A stretch of DNA of 64,000 nt from Listeria cossartiae subsp. cossartiae. Lineage in GTDB: Bacteria; Bacillota; Bacilli; Lactobacillales; Listeriaceae. Below are positions 55,546-64,000 of the stretch, one piece after another. The first letter of the stretch is position 1; each line of letters starts with the position of its first letter. The notes beneath the pieces were generated by a model that made no database searches, had not been told where the DNA came from, and saw only the letters and a program-made list of their open reading frames with translations. Position numbers and translations under genes: made by a program. The stretch is from positions 310,001-374,000 of the forward strand of contig NZ_JAASUI010000001.1 of assembly GCF_014224155.1 (NCBI RefSeq), written 5' to 3'.

Positions 55546-55577
55546 GTCAATCATTTAATTAAATGGTTGACTTTTTT
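55546..55577 (+). terminator. Intrinsic terminator after photolyase
   Basis: GTCAATCATTT / AAATGGTTGAC (one wobble) plus TTTTTT. Confidence 0.85.
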
Positions 55578-55675
55578 GTGGCAATATTCACAAAGGGTGA
55601 GTCTTGAGCAACCTTCTAGGAGTAGGGATAGAGGTATGTTAAAATTCACTTATCAAGTGATAAGGGGGAATCACA

Positions 55676-56089
55676 ATGACGCAATTTTTAAAGCTATTTT
55701 TAACGAGTGCAGTAGTGTTCTTGATTTTTGATCTTTTTTGGTTACTCGTAGCTTCTAAGAAAATGTATCAACAATTTATCGGGGACTTAATGGGGGATGT
55801 TCGGTTAGCGCCGGCAGTTATTTTTTACTTTATTTATGTTGTTGGTGTTACTTTTTTTGTATTAATGCCGGGGACAGAGAAAGGAAGTCTAGGTTATACG
55901 ATTTTGGCAGGGGCGCTTTTTGGCTTAGTTTGTTATGCGACCTATGATTTGACGAACTTAGCGACATTAAAAGATTGGCCGATTACGATGACGATTATTG
56001 ATCTTGTTTGGGGGACGGCTGTGACAACGGTGACTTCCGTAATCGTCTATTTTATTAATCTACATTTCTTCTCAGGGGCAGGTTCGTGA
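55676..56089 (+). CDS. DUF2177 membrane protein
   Basis: 137 residues with four predicted helices. The pattern LIFDLFWLLVASKKMYQ near the N-terminus and YATYDLTNLATLKDWP in the middle identify DUF2177. AGGGGGAA lies before the ATG. Function unknown. Translationally coupled to the next gene, whose start overlaps its stop. Confidence 0.88.
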   Translation: MTQFLKLFLTSAVVFLIFDLFWLLVASKKMYQQFIGDLMGDVRLAPAVIFYFIYVVGVTFFVLMPGTEKGSLGYTILAGALFGLVCYATYDLTNLATLKDWPITMTIIDLVWGTAVTTVTSVIVYFINLHFFSGAGS

Positions 56090-57858
56090 TGATGGAGTCT
56101 GAGAGCAAACGTCTATTACAAAGTATGCTGAACGGGGCGGCGGAGGTAATTAGTAAAAAAGAGGAGCTGAATCGAATTAATGTATTCCCTGTAGCAGACG
56201 GCGACACGGGTAGTAATTTAGCTTCGTTAATGCAAGCGATTATTGATCATGTTTCCCTGAAAGACTACTCAACAAAGGAGTTACTGGAAGAAGTGGCTAG
56301 TGCGGCTTTAATCGGGGCGCGAGGCAATTCAGGGATGATTTTTGCACAATATTTAAATGCTGTTGCGGAAAGTTATCATCATTTGGAGTCTACTTTTGAC
56401 GGGCTAGTTCAAGCGTTTCAAAAGGCTGTCCATAAAGCTTATGATGCTTTGCTGGATCCGAAAGAAGGGACAATTTTATCCGTAATGAGGGCGTGGTCGG
56501 AGGCGCTTGCTGGAACGTATGAAGTAGAGCGTTCTTTCCCGCAATCGTTATTAAATGCGCAAATCGTCGCGGAGCAAGCGTTAATTAACACGGAATTTCA
56601 AATGCCCATTTTACGCAAAAATCGGTTAGTGGACTCGGGTGCGAAAGGTTTTTATTATTTTATTGCGGGATTAACGAATGCTTATTGCGGCGGAGCGGTT
56701 TCTGCACCAGTCAGTGTGGCAGTAAAAGACCAGCTAGAAGAACATGTCCATTTTGAAACGAGTGAGCCAGTTTATCGCTATTGTTCGGAATTTATTATCA
56801 AGCAAGCGACTGTATCGCATCAAACGTTGCGCGAGGTTCTGGCGTTTAAAGGGGATTCACTCGTAATCGTCGGCAATGAAAAACAAATAAAAATTCACAT
56901 CCATACAAATGAACCTCAGGAAGTTTTACGAATGCTCGCGGATTATGGGGTGATGACGTATCAAAAAGTAGATGATATGCGGCTTCAATATGAGGTGACG
57001 AAAAAACCACGCGCGAAGATTGCGATAGTGACGGATTCGATTGCTGATTTGCCAGCAGCGTTTTTACTAGAACATCAAGTGCACGTCTTGCCAATGAATA
57101 TTTTAGCGGGAGAGGAAAATTTTCTGGATAAATTGACGATTGGACCAGCATTTATACAAGGCAAACTTGCGCAACAATGTGATATGAGCACAGCGCAGCC
57201 CACGATTCGAACTGTGGATGCCTTGCTGTCATTTTTAGAAAATAAATATGAGCATGTGCTTATTATCGCGGTCTCGGCCAAGTTAAGTGGAACGTATCAA
57301 TTGATCAAACAGCGAATCAAAGCGCGCCAATTGTCTTCAGAGTGGATTCGTGTGATTGATTCGAAGCTGAACTCGGTCGCGCAAGGTCTTTTAGTGAAGC
57401 AAGCAGTGGTGTTAGTTGAGGCAGGGGAAACTTGGGAAGACGTTTGCCAGAAAATCGAACAATTAATCGAGCGGACTTTCATCTATGTCGCGGTTGCGGA
57501 TTTGTCGCCAATGGTGCAATCAGGGAGAATTCCACGAGTTTTAGGCAAACTTGCGCAGAAATTATCGCTGTATCCGATTGTAAGCTTGGATGAGTCCGGG
57601 GACGGGAAATTAATTGGCGTATCGTTTAGTCAAAAACAAAGTATGAAAAAAATCATTAAAAAAGTCACGAAATTACAACTGCAAGAGCTGGCGATGACGC
57701 ATGTTTCTGCGGAACGTGATGCGGAAATTTGGCAGAAGCAATTTGAAAAGGAAACAGGGGAAGCTGGATATCTTGTGGATAGTTCGGCAGCAATTGCGAT
57801 TAGCGCTGGGCTTGGAAGTGTCGCGGTCGCAGGGATTAAAAAGGAGGAAACAAGATGA
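56086..57858 (+). CDS. DhaL-DegV fusion protein (FakA/FakB-like)
   Basis: 590 residues. Residues about 1-200 form a DAK2/DhaL nucleotide-binding domain with [14 protein letters not shown] and [11 protein letters not shown] middle region (about 215-300) resembles the domain after DhaL in FakA. Residues about 305-585 are a complete DegV domain ([28 protein letters not shown]) of the fatty-acid-binding FakB type. In Firmicutes FakA phosphorylates fatty acids held by a separate FakB; here both are on one chain. GTG 56086 and ATG 56089 or 56092 are all possible starts after AGGGG. Overlaps genes on both sides. Confidence 0.88.
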   Translation: MMMESESKRLLQSMLNGAAEVISKKEELNRINVFPVADGDTGSNLASLMQAIIDHVSLKDYSTKELLEEVASAALIGARGNSGMIFAQYLNAVAESYHHLESTFDGLVQAFQKAVHKAYDALLDPKEGTILSVMRAWSEALAGTYEVERSFPQSLLNAQIVAEQALINTEFQMPILRKNRLVDSGAKGFYYFIAGLTNAYCGGAVSAPVSVAVKDQLEEHVHFETSEPVYRYCSEFIIKQATVSHQTLREVLAFKGDSLVIVGNEKQIKIHIHTNEPQEVLRMLADYGVMTYQKVDDMRLQYEVTKKPRAKIAIVTDSIADLPAAFLLEHQVHVLPMNILAGEENFLDKLTIGPAFIQGKLAQQCDMSTAQPTIRTVDALLSFLENKYEHVLIIAVSAKLSGTYQLIKQRIKARQLSSEWIRVIDSKLNSVAQGLLVKQAVVLVEAGETWEDVCQKIEQLIERTFIYVAVADLSPMVQSGRIPRVLGKLAQKLSLYPIVSLDESGDGKLIGVSFSQKQSMKKIIKKVTKLQLQELAMTHVSAERDAEIWQKQFEKETGEAGYLVDSSAAIAISAGLGSVAVAGIKKEETR

Positions 57859-58628
57859 TGTATGGGATGGTAGCACTTGCTTTACTTGTTTATTTTGTAC
57901 TTTGGTTTATTATTTCAAAAATAAAAGGGAAATATTCGCTCGTTGATATTGCTTGGGGTGGAGGTTTTGTTGTTGTCGCTTGGACTGGATTTTTAACTAC
58001 TTTTAGCGTCACTGCCCAAAGTATTACTATTCTTATTTTAGTTACGATTTGGGGTGTGCGCTTGTTTTGGCATTTAGCTCGCCGTAATTGGAATAAGCCA
58101 GAAGACTACCGCTACGTTAATATGCGCAAACGCTGGGGAACGACGCTTGTGAATTTGAAAGCTTTTTTAAATGTGTTTGTATTGCAAGGGATTCTCTTAT
58201 TTATTATCGCTTTGCCGATTACGCATAGTTTTGCTAATGAGTCGGCGGCATTTGCTTGGTGGCAAATTCTCGGCATCGTTATCTGGATGATTGGCTTCAT
58301 TTTTGAAGTTGGCGGCGATTTGCAACTAGAAAATTTTAAAAAAAATCCAGCCAATAAAGGAAAATTATTAACAACTGGTTTTTGGTCAGTTACGCGGCAT
58401 CCAAATTATTTCGGGGAAGCACTTAGCTGGTGGGGCGTATTTTTAGTCGCATTAACGCAAATGACAGATTTTTGGCTGATTACTAGCCCGATCGTTATCA
58501 CGCTATTACTATTATTTGTTTCCGGAGTTCCATTGCTAGAGAAAAAATATCAAGGCCGAAAAGATTTCGAAGCCTACGCAAACAAAACGTCCAAATTTTT
58601 CCCTTTTATTGGTAAAAAAGGTCTGTAA
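57855..58628 (+). CDS. DUF1295 membrane protein (steroid 5-alpha-reductase-like fold)
   Basis: 257 residues, six to seven helices. Motifs [11 protein letters not shown] near residue 30 and [20 protein letters not shown] near residue 175 are typical of the DUF1295/isoprenylcysteine-methyltransferase-like fold that binds NADPH or SAM. In bacteria the reaction is unknown; lipid modification is plausible given the fatty-acid-binding domain encoded upstream. Start overlaps the previous stop (ATGA); AAGGAGG precedes it. Confidence 0.87.
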   Translation: MMYGMVALALLVYFVLWFIISKIKGKYSLVDIAWGGGFVVVAWTGFLTTFSVTAQSITILILVTIWGVRLFWHLARRNWNKPEDYRYVNMRKRWGTTLVNLKAFLNVFVLQGILLFIIALPITHSFANESAAFAWWQILGIVIWMIGFIFEVGGDLQLENFKKNPANKGKLLTTGFWSVTRHPNYFGEALSWWGVFLVALTQMTDFWLITSPIVITLLLLFVSGVPLLEKKYQGRKDFEAYANKTSKFFPFIGKKGL

Positions 58629-58754
58629 AAAGTAGTGATTCTGTCTTAATAATGCTATTAATTGCTATTTGCAGGTTAGAGCGAGTAGAATAAGAGTTGG
58701 GTATGATAAAACGTACCTAAATACAATACTTATGAGGCGAGAGGGGTACAACAG

Positions 58755-59297
58755 ATGAAAAAAGAAAAAACAGTGTTAATTATGAATTTCGATGAAGAAA
58801 GTATTTCTTACCAAGCTTTCTCAGAAATGAAAAGATTGCACCAAGAACGCAAAATCATTGGTTATCAAATGGCGGTTGTAAAACATGAGCCAGGAAATAA
58901 ACTTGTTGCACAAGATTTTCTTGATTTTACTGGTGCCGACAAAAATATGAAAGATAGCCTTATTGGGATGTTAATTGGTATTTTAGGTGGACCATTCGGA
59001 ATTTTAATCGGTTGGATGGTTGGCGCAATCGTTGGTTCTATGCAAGACGCTGGCGAAGTGAAAAATGCTTTGAGCGTATTCGAAAGAACGTTAAAAACGA
59101 TTCCAGAAGGCTCTACAGGCGTTATCCTTATTGCAACAGAACAAGAATTAGCAAATGTAAATGACGTAGCAATGGATGAGTTGCATGGTCGTGTGCAACG
59201 TATGGATGAAGCAATCGTAGCTCAAGAAATCAAAAGCGCACAAGAAACAGAAGGAAAAGCAAAAGATTCCGCGAAGAAACATTGGTTTGGTAAATAA
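58755..59297 (+). CDS. DUF1269 family protein with glycine-zipper membrane segment
   Basis: 180 residues. An N-terminal ferredoxin-like region (KTVLIMNFDEESISYQAFSE) is followed by a Gly-rich hydrophobic segment (about 76-97, IGMLIGILGGPFGILIGW) and a charged helical tail rich in Lys/Glu. Family function is not established, though relatives are often stress-induced. GAGAGGGG lies before the ATG. GGGTAT occurs upstream at 58699 but no SigB -35 is at a fitting distance. Confidence 0.8.
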   Translation: MKKEKTVLIMNFDEESISYQAFSEMKRLHQERKIIGYQMAVVKHEPGNKLVAQDFLDFTGADKNMKDSLIGMLIGILGGPFGILIGWMVGAIVGSMQDAGEVKNALSVFERTLKTIPEGSTGVILIATEQELANVNDVAMDELHGRVQRMDEAIVAQEIKSAQETEGKAKDSAKKHWFGK

Positions 59298-59310
59298 TAA
59301 AAGTTATAAT

Positions 59311-59339
59311 GAGGACAGAGAAATCTGTTCTCTTTTTTT
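59311..59339 (+). terminator. Intrinsic terminator after DUF1269 gene
   Basis: GAGGACAG / CTGTTCTC hairpin followed by T-run. Confidence 0.8.
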
Positions 59340-59365
59340 GTTTTAAGTTTATAAAAACGGGGAAA
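59340..59365 (+). promoter_or_regulatory. Candidate SigB promoter of the formate/nitrite channel gene
   Basis: GTTT (59340-59343), 16 nt, GGGAAA (59360-59365), five of six matches to GGGWAT. I recall this locus in SigB regulon lists of L. monocytogenes. Confidence 0.35.
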
Positions 59366-59441
59366 CTAACAACATAAAACAACAAATGAGAAATTTTTCA
59401 AGATGGTAACGCTTAACTGATTTTTATTTTCTGAAAACTAT

Positions 59442-59491
59442 TTGCATCAAATTAAAAACATGCTACAATAAACAAGTTGTGAATTTCACAA
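59442..59491 (+). promoter_or_regulatory. Sigma-A promoter with TTGTGAA palindrome
   Basis: TTGCAT (59442-59447), 16 nt, TACAAT (59464-59469) with TG extension. At the expected start site lies TTGTGAATTTCACAA (59477-59491), a perfect 7-1-7 inverted repeat. The arms equal Rex half-sites, but Rex sites normally have a 4-nt centre. Confidence 0.6.
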
Positions 59492-59521
59492 GAAAATTTT
59501 TTTGTTTGGAGATGAAATAAT

Positions 59522-60322
59522 TTGGATGTGGAAAATAGTCCATTAATGCAGAAAATTGATTATAGTACGCGCAAAAAAATTGATTTAGTAAATAATAGTA
59601 TTCTTCGTTATATTGTGCGCGCAATGTTAGCATGTTTATTCTTGACACTAGGGACTGCGGTTGCTGTGATGATTGGTGATAAAGTCGATCATTTCGCACC
59701 AGGACTTGGTAAAATCACGTATGCGTTTATGTTTAGTTGGTCGCTCGTTATGATTATTTATATGAATGCTGAGCTTGGTACTTCTAACATGATGTATATG
59801 ACAACTGGTGTTTATCAAAAAATTGTTAAACCAGGAAAGGCATTACAAATTTTGCTTTTATGTATTGTTTGTAATTTATTTGGCGGAATTCTTGCAGGGT
59901 ACTTAGTTTCCTTGACATCCGTTTTCCATAATTTACCTGCAGACCATTTCTTATTTACTGCCGTTAGCGGTAAACTAGAAAAAGCACCACTAGAAATTTT
60001 TGTAGAAGGTATTTTCGCTAATATTGTTGTAAATACCGCCGTGCTTTGTACGCTTCGAATGAAAGATGATGCTGGGAAAGTCATTGCGATGGTTTTCATT
60101 ATTTTCATCTTCGCATTCTTAGGATTCGAGCACGTTATCGCCAACTTCTCATCATTCTCATTAGCATTTTTCGCTTCTGGTGGAACACTTGCTGCAATGA
60201 CAGCGGGCAATGTGACCGTCAATTTAGTACTTGCTTTACTTGGGAATTTTGTAGGCGGAGGCCTTGTTATCGGACTAGGCTATGCTTGGCTTAACCGAAC
60301 AAAATCAATTTATAAAGACTAA
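59522..60322 (+). CDS. Formate/nitrite transporter family channel
   Basis: 266 residues with six helices (FNT family). The start is TTG 59522, with GGAGATG upstream. Signature segments include ELGTSNMMYMTTGVYQ after helix 2 and NIVVNTAVLCTLRM, the substrate loop region. It moves formate, nitrite or hydrosulfide across the membrane as a pentamer. The operator-like palindrome at its promoter suggests redox or anaerobic control. Exact ion not determined. Confidence 0.9.
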   Translation: MDVENSPLMQKIDYSTRKKIDLVNNSILRYIVRAMLACLFLTLGTAVAVMIGDKVDHFAPGLGKITYAFMFSWSLVMIIYMNAELGTSNMMYMTTGVYQKIVKPGKALQILLLCIVCNLFGGILAGYLVSLTSVFHNLPADHFLFTAVSGKLEKAPLEIFVEGIFANIVVNTAVLCTLRMKDDAGKVIAMVFIIFIFAFLGFEHVIANFSSFSLAFFASGGTLAAMTAGNVTVNLVLALLGNFVGGGLVIGLGYAWLNRTKSIYKD

Positions 60323-60324
60323 TT

Positions 60325-60360
60325 AAAAAAGGACCTCGGAAAATTTCTGAGGTCCTTTTT

Positions 60361-60362
<2 letters not shown>
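60325..60362. terminator. Bidirectional intrinsic terminator
   Basis: AAAAAAGGACCTC / GAGGTCCTTTTTT between convergent genes. Confidence 0.92.
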
Positions 60363-61473
<1,111 letters not shown>

Positions 61474-61483
61474 TCACTTCCTC

Positions 61484-62761
61484 CTAAATTTGCTCTAAGG
61501 CTTTCGTTAAATCTTGGATAATATCATCGGCGTTTTCGATTCCAATTGATAAGCGAATCGATTCGGGTTTCACGCCAGCGGTTAATTGTTGTTCTTCGCT
61601 TAGTTGTTGGTGGGTCGTGGATGCTGGGTGGATAATAAGCGATTTTGCATCGCCCACATTGGCTAAATGCGAGAATAATTCTACAGATTCAATCACTTTT
61701 TTACCAGCCTCATAGCCGCCTTTAACGCCAAAAGTGAAAATCGAACCCGGGCCTTTTGGTAAATATTTTTGGGCTAGCTCGTTGTATTTATTATCCGGCA
61801 AACCGGGGTAGTTCACCCAAGCAACTTTTGGATGGTCATTTAAGAAATTGGCGACTTGTTTAGCATTTTTTACGTGTTGTTCTAGGCGAAGGGAAAGTGT
61901 TTCTAGGCCTAAAATCAGTAGGAAAGCGTTGAATGGTGAAAGTGCTGCGCCAGTATCACGAAGGAGCGAGACACGTAGTTTAGTAATATAAGCCGCCGCG
62001 CCAACATCGTTTGTGTACGATAAACCATTGTAGCTATCATCCGGCACAACTAGCTTCGGAAACTTGCCATTTGCCCAGTTGAATTTACCTGAGTCAATGA
62101 CCGCACCACCAATCGCAACCCCATGACCACCAATGAATTTCGTTGCCGAGTAAACGACGATATCAGCGCCAAAATCAAATGGGCGATTTAAATAAGCGGT
62201 CGCGAATGTGTTGTCAACGATGAGCGGGATATCGGATGCGTGCGCAATATCCGCCACTTTTTCGATATCAACAATATTAATATCGGGATTTCCAATGGTT
62301 TCAATAAAGACAGCTTTCGTATTTTCTTTAATGGCCTTTGCAAAGTTTTCCGGTTCGTTAGGGTCAACAAAAGTTACATCAATTCCAAAAGTTTTAAATG
62401 TATGAGAAAAAAGTGTATGCGTTCCACCGTAAAGTGTTGCGGCTGCGACAATATGATCACCGGAACCAGCAATATTTAAAATAGAGTAAGTAATAGCGGC
62501 CATGCCAGAAGCAGTTGCAACGGCCCCAATACCACCTTCAAGTAACGTTAACCGTTCTTCTAAAACAGCAGTAGTAGGATTCATAATGCGGGTATAAATA
62601 TTTCCAGTTTCTTGTAAACCAAATAAGGCTGCGGCATGTTCCGGGCTATCAAATGTATACGACGTTGTTTGATAAATTGGCACGGCTCTTGAATGCGTGT
62701 CTCCGTCGGGCGTATGTCCACCGTGTACTTGAATTGTTTCGAATTTATACTCATTACTCAT
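61484..62761 (-). CDS. metY: O-acetylhomoserine sulfhydrylase (aminocarboxypropyltransferase)
   Basis: 425 residues from ATG 62759-62761, which has AAAGAGGAG 9 nt upstream; a GTG three codons earlier is less well placed. PLP enzyme of the Cys/Met metabolism family. The PLP lysine is in [11 protein letters not shown] (about residue 209), with [12 protein letters not shown] and [14 protein letters not shown] around the cofactor. Converts O-acetylhomoserine plus sulfide to homocysteine. First gene of metYX, controlled by a SAM-I riboswitch. Confidence 0.94.
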   Translation of the reverse strand: MSNEYKFETIQVHGGHTPDGDTHSRAVPIYQTTSYTFDSPEHAAALFGLQETGNIYTRIMNPTTAVLEERLTLLEGGIGAVATASGMAAITYSILNIAGSGDHIVAAATLYGGTHTLFSHTFKTFGIDVTFVDPNEPENFAKAIKENTKAVFIETIGNPDINIVDIEKVADIAHASDIPLIVDNTFATAYLNRPFDFGADIVVYSATKFIGGHGVAIGGAVIDSGKFNWANGKFPKLVVPDDSYNGLSYTNDVGAAAYITKLRVSLLRDTGAALSPFNAFLLILGLETLSLRLEQHVKNAKQVANFLNDHPKVAWVNYPGLPDNKYNELAQKYLPKGPGSIFTFGVKGGYEAGKKVIESVELFSHLANVGDAKSLIIHPASTTHQQLSEEQQLTAGVKPESIRLSIGIENADDIIQDLTKALEQI

Positions 62762-62804
62762 AAAAACCACTCCTCTTTAATATGTATTTATCAGTAATTT
62801 CCAT

Positions 62805-62970
62805 CAAAAAACCTCCCTAGCAGTATATAAGCCGCCAGAGAGGATAGAGTTTCCTAAACTTGGATTTCCGACTTATCTTTCAGAATATACTGCTGGAATT
62901 AGCACCGTGAAAATAAATTCCGGTTGCTAAGGCTTCAAAGGGCCAGTCCCTCCACCTTTCGTGATAAGAA
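62805..62970 (-). promoter_or_regulatory. SAM-I (S-box) riboswitch
   Basis: On the minus strand the aptamer (about 62968-62872) shows CTTATC opening and GATAAG closing P1, GGTGGAGGGACTGGCCC, then TGAAGCC, AGCAACC and GGTGCTAATTCC, the defining S-box elements. A terminator (CCTCTCTGGC / GCTAGGGAGG plus TTTTTT, 62843-62806) follows. AGCAGTATAT-type segments in aptamer and terminator can pair alternatively as antiterminator. High SAM should switch metYX off. Confidence 0.96.
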
Positions 62971-63108
62971 AATACTATTAAATTAAGTTATATATTACGC
63001 TGGATGATATGAATTGTCAACTATGTATTGAAAAAGCCTGAAATTAGTACTTTTTTTGATATTTTTGTGAAAAGGGCATTTTTAGCGATGAATAATTACG
63101 CGCGAAAG

Positions 63109-63134
63109 GTTTTAAATCCGCTTTTTTAGGCTAT
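63109..63134 (+). promoter_or_regulatory. Candidate SigB promoter of the HdeD-family gene
   Basis: GTTT (63109-63112), 16 nt, GGCTAT (63129-63134), five of six to GGGWAT. I recall this locus as SigB-dependent in L. monocytogenes. Confidence 0.4.
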
Positions 63135-63207
63135 TATAGTTAAGACTAATTATATTTCATTAAACATGAGGTTGAATTAGAAAAAACAAAGGGGAGTTGA
63201 AATAAAA

Positions 63208-63735
63208 ATGAAAACTTTTACACGAATTCTTGTTTTATTGGCAGGGATTGCAATGGTTATACTTGGATTTTGGTTCTTATTCCATCCAGTAGTTTCGTTG
63301 TTAACCTCGACATTAATGGTAGGTTTCTTACTACTCATTTCTGGTATTTTCCACACAATTACTTATTTTTCAGATAGAAAATCACAAAATATTTCTGGCT
63401 GGGTGCTAGCTGACGGGATTTTATCCATCGTACTAGGTTTCTTGCTATTATTTAATGAATTTGATGGAACTGCAACACTTATCTTACTGTTCGGTATGTG
63501 GGTATTGTTTGCTGGTATTATGCGTACAATTGGGGCATTTACCGCGAAACAAAACAACGTGCGTGGCTGGGGCTGGATTTTAACAATTGGGATTATCGGT
63601 ATCGTTGTTGGATTTATTGCTTTGTTCAACCCAGTAGTTTCCGCAATTGGTATCATGATCGTTGTCGCAACATTCTTCATCGTTCAAGGTATCGGCGCAA
63701 TTGCCACATTCTTCTTTATGGGTAAAAATTATTAA
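63208..63735 (+). CDS. HdeD/DUF308 family membrane protein
   Basis: 175 residues with six helices arranged as three repeated two-helix units, each starting with a Gly-rich helix (e.g. GIAMVILGFWFLFHPVVS, then GILSIVLGFLLLFNEFDG, then GIIGIVVGFIALFNPVVS). HdeD is linked to acid resistance in E. coli; the mechanism is unknown. AAAGGGGAG precedes the ATG. Stress control through SigB is suggested by the upstream promoter. Confidence 0.9.
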   Translation: MKTFTRILVLLAGIAMVILGFWFLFHPVVSLLTSTLMVGFLLLISGIFHTITYFSDRKSQNISGWVLADGILSIVLGFLLLFNEFDGTATLILLFGMWVLFAGIMRTIGAFTAKQNNVRGWGWILTIGIIGIVVGFIALFNPVVSAIGIMIVVATFFIVQGIGAIATFFFMGKNY

Positions 63736-63740
63736 AAAAT

Positions 63741-63777
63741 AAAAATGCGCTATCCACTAGGGTAGCGCATTTTTTTG
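63741..63777. terminator. Bidirectional intrinsic terminator
   Basis: AAAAATGCGCTATCC / GGTAGCGCATTTTT between convergent genes. Confidence 0.93.
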
Positions 63778-63780
63778 CAT

Positions 63781-64000
63781 TTATATGTATGGATTATATG
63801 TATCTTTCAGTTTTTGCTTATGACTTTCGAAATTATTAATACGCCAAGGCTTAGGTGAAAGGGCAATAATACCGTCTTCCTCCAATTTCCGTAAATTAGT
63901 CGCAACATAAGCGCGCGCTAAATTAAGATAATTCCCTAAGATTTTTTGCGTAAAATAATACGGAATCAAACAAGAGCCATCTGTTTCAATTCGGCCAAAT
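63781..64000 (-). CDS. Crp/Fnr family regulator, C-terminal part
   Basis: The frame is open through the right window edge, so the N-terminal sensor domain lies outside; the TTG at 63969 is internal. The visible 72 or so residues form a winged helix-turn-helix (QKILGNYLNLARAYVATNLR, then KLEEDGIIALSPKPWRINNF) like that of Crp/Fnr proteins of Listeria. Target and effector unknown. Confidence 0.8.
   Translation of the reverse strand, partial: FGRIETDGSCLIPYYFTQKILGNYLNLARAYVATNLRKLEEDGIIALSPKPWRINNFESHKQKLKDTYNPYI

Noticed and set aside
55583..55603. ATTCACAAAGGGTGAGTC as a fourth copy of the TGTTCACAAAA box
   Set aside because: Only the TTCACAAA core is shared; the second half (AGACATA) is absent.
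58675..58704. SigB promoter before the DUF1269 gene
   Set aside because: GGGTAT is a perfect -10, but the nearest GTT-like -35 is 20 nt away, beyond normal spacing.

Overview
The window is a low-GC Firmicute chromosome segment and almost certainly comes from Listeria sensu stricto (L. monocytogenes or a very close relative). The evidence is a p60/Iap invasion-associated hydrolase divergent from secA2, a hisZ-type histidine operon, two WxL surface-protein clusters, a PrfA/Crp-like regulator, and two intergenic RNAs placed like Rli31 and Rli32 of L. monocytogenes. Gene order follows what I remember of the EGD-e lmo0534-lmo0597 region. Species is not settled: the p60 Thr-Asn repeat is short, and the sugar-PTS genes I remember between the iron lipoprotein and the first WxL cluster are absent. 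No tRNA, rRNA, CRISPR array, insertion sequence or prophage was seen.

Layout. 1-8.5 kb: 3' part of a UPF0210 gene, a LacI regulator divergent from a GH4 6-phospho-beta-glucosidase (operator and CcpA site visible), two M20 amidohydrolases, tagatose-bisphosphate aldolase and a membrane-anchored beta-lactamase-like protein. 8.5-9.5 kb: a lone Fur-box-controlled siderophore-type binding lipoprotein. 9.9-14.9 kb: Crp-like regulator followed by WxL cluster 1 (LRR-WxL protein, tiny LPXTG protein, WxL protein, DUF916 partner). 15-18.6 kb: CBS protein (probable c-di-AMP binder), iron alcohol dehydrogenase, POT peptide transporter. 18.7-20.0 kb: an AT-rich module of unknown function (secreted protein, small membrane protein, XRE regulator with paired operators). 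20.2-25.5 kb: two tandem phosphoglycerate-mutase-like phosphatases, lactonase, Rli31-like RNA, CorA, glutamate dehydrogenase.

25.7-33.3 kb: Rli32-like RNA, then the complete histidine operon hisZGDBHAFIE on the minus strand with divergent histidinol phosphatase; both promoters carry TTAGCA-type elements. 33.3-42.8 kb: single-domain alkyltransferase, NdpA-like protein, purine permease under a guanine riboswitch, GH1 6-phospho-beta-glucosidase with its GntR regulator, a MucBP-type surface protein with tandem boxed promoters, split ThrE exporter, PC4-like protein and an esterase-fold protein lacking the catalytic serine. 42.8-49.5 kb: RlmI-like methyltransferase, iap, secA2 (the export ATPase known to secrete p60), AI-2E family protein. 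49.7-54.0 kb: WxL cluster 2. 54.1-60.3 kb: photolyase, a small operon with a DhaL-DegV fusion, DUF1269 protein, formate/nitrite channel. 60.3-64 kb: metY-metX under a SAM-I riboswitch, HdeD-family protein, and the C-terminal end of another Crp/Fnr regulator cut by the window edge.

Most transcription units end in strong hairpin-plus-T-run terminators, many shared by convergent genes. Promoter and operator calls are by eye and are weaker than the gene calls.
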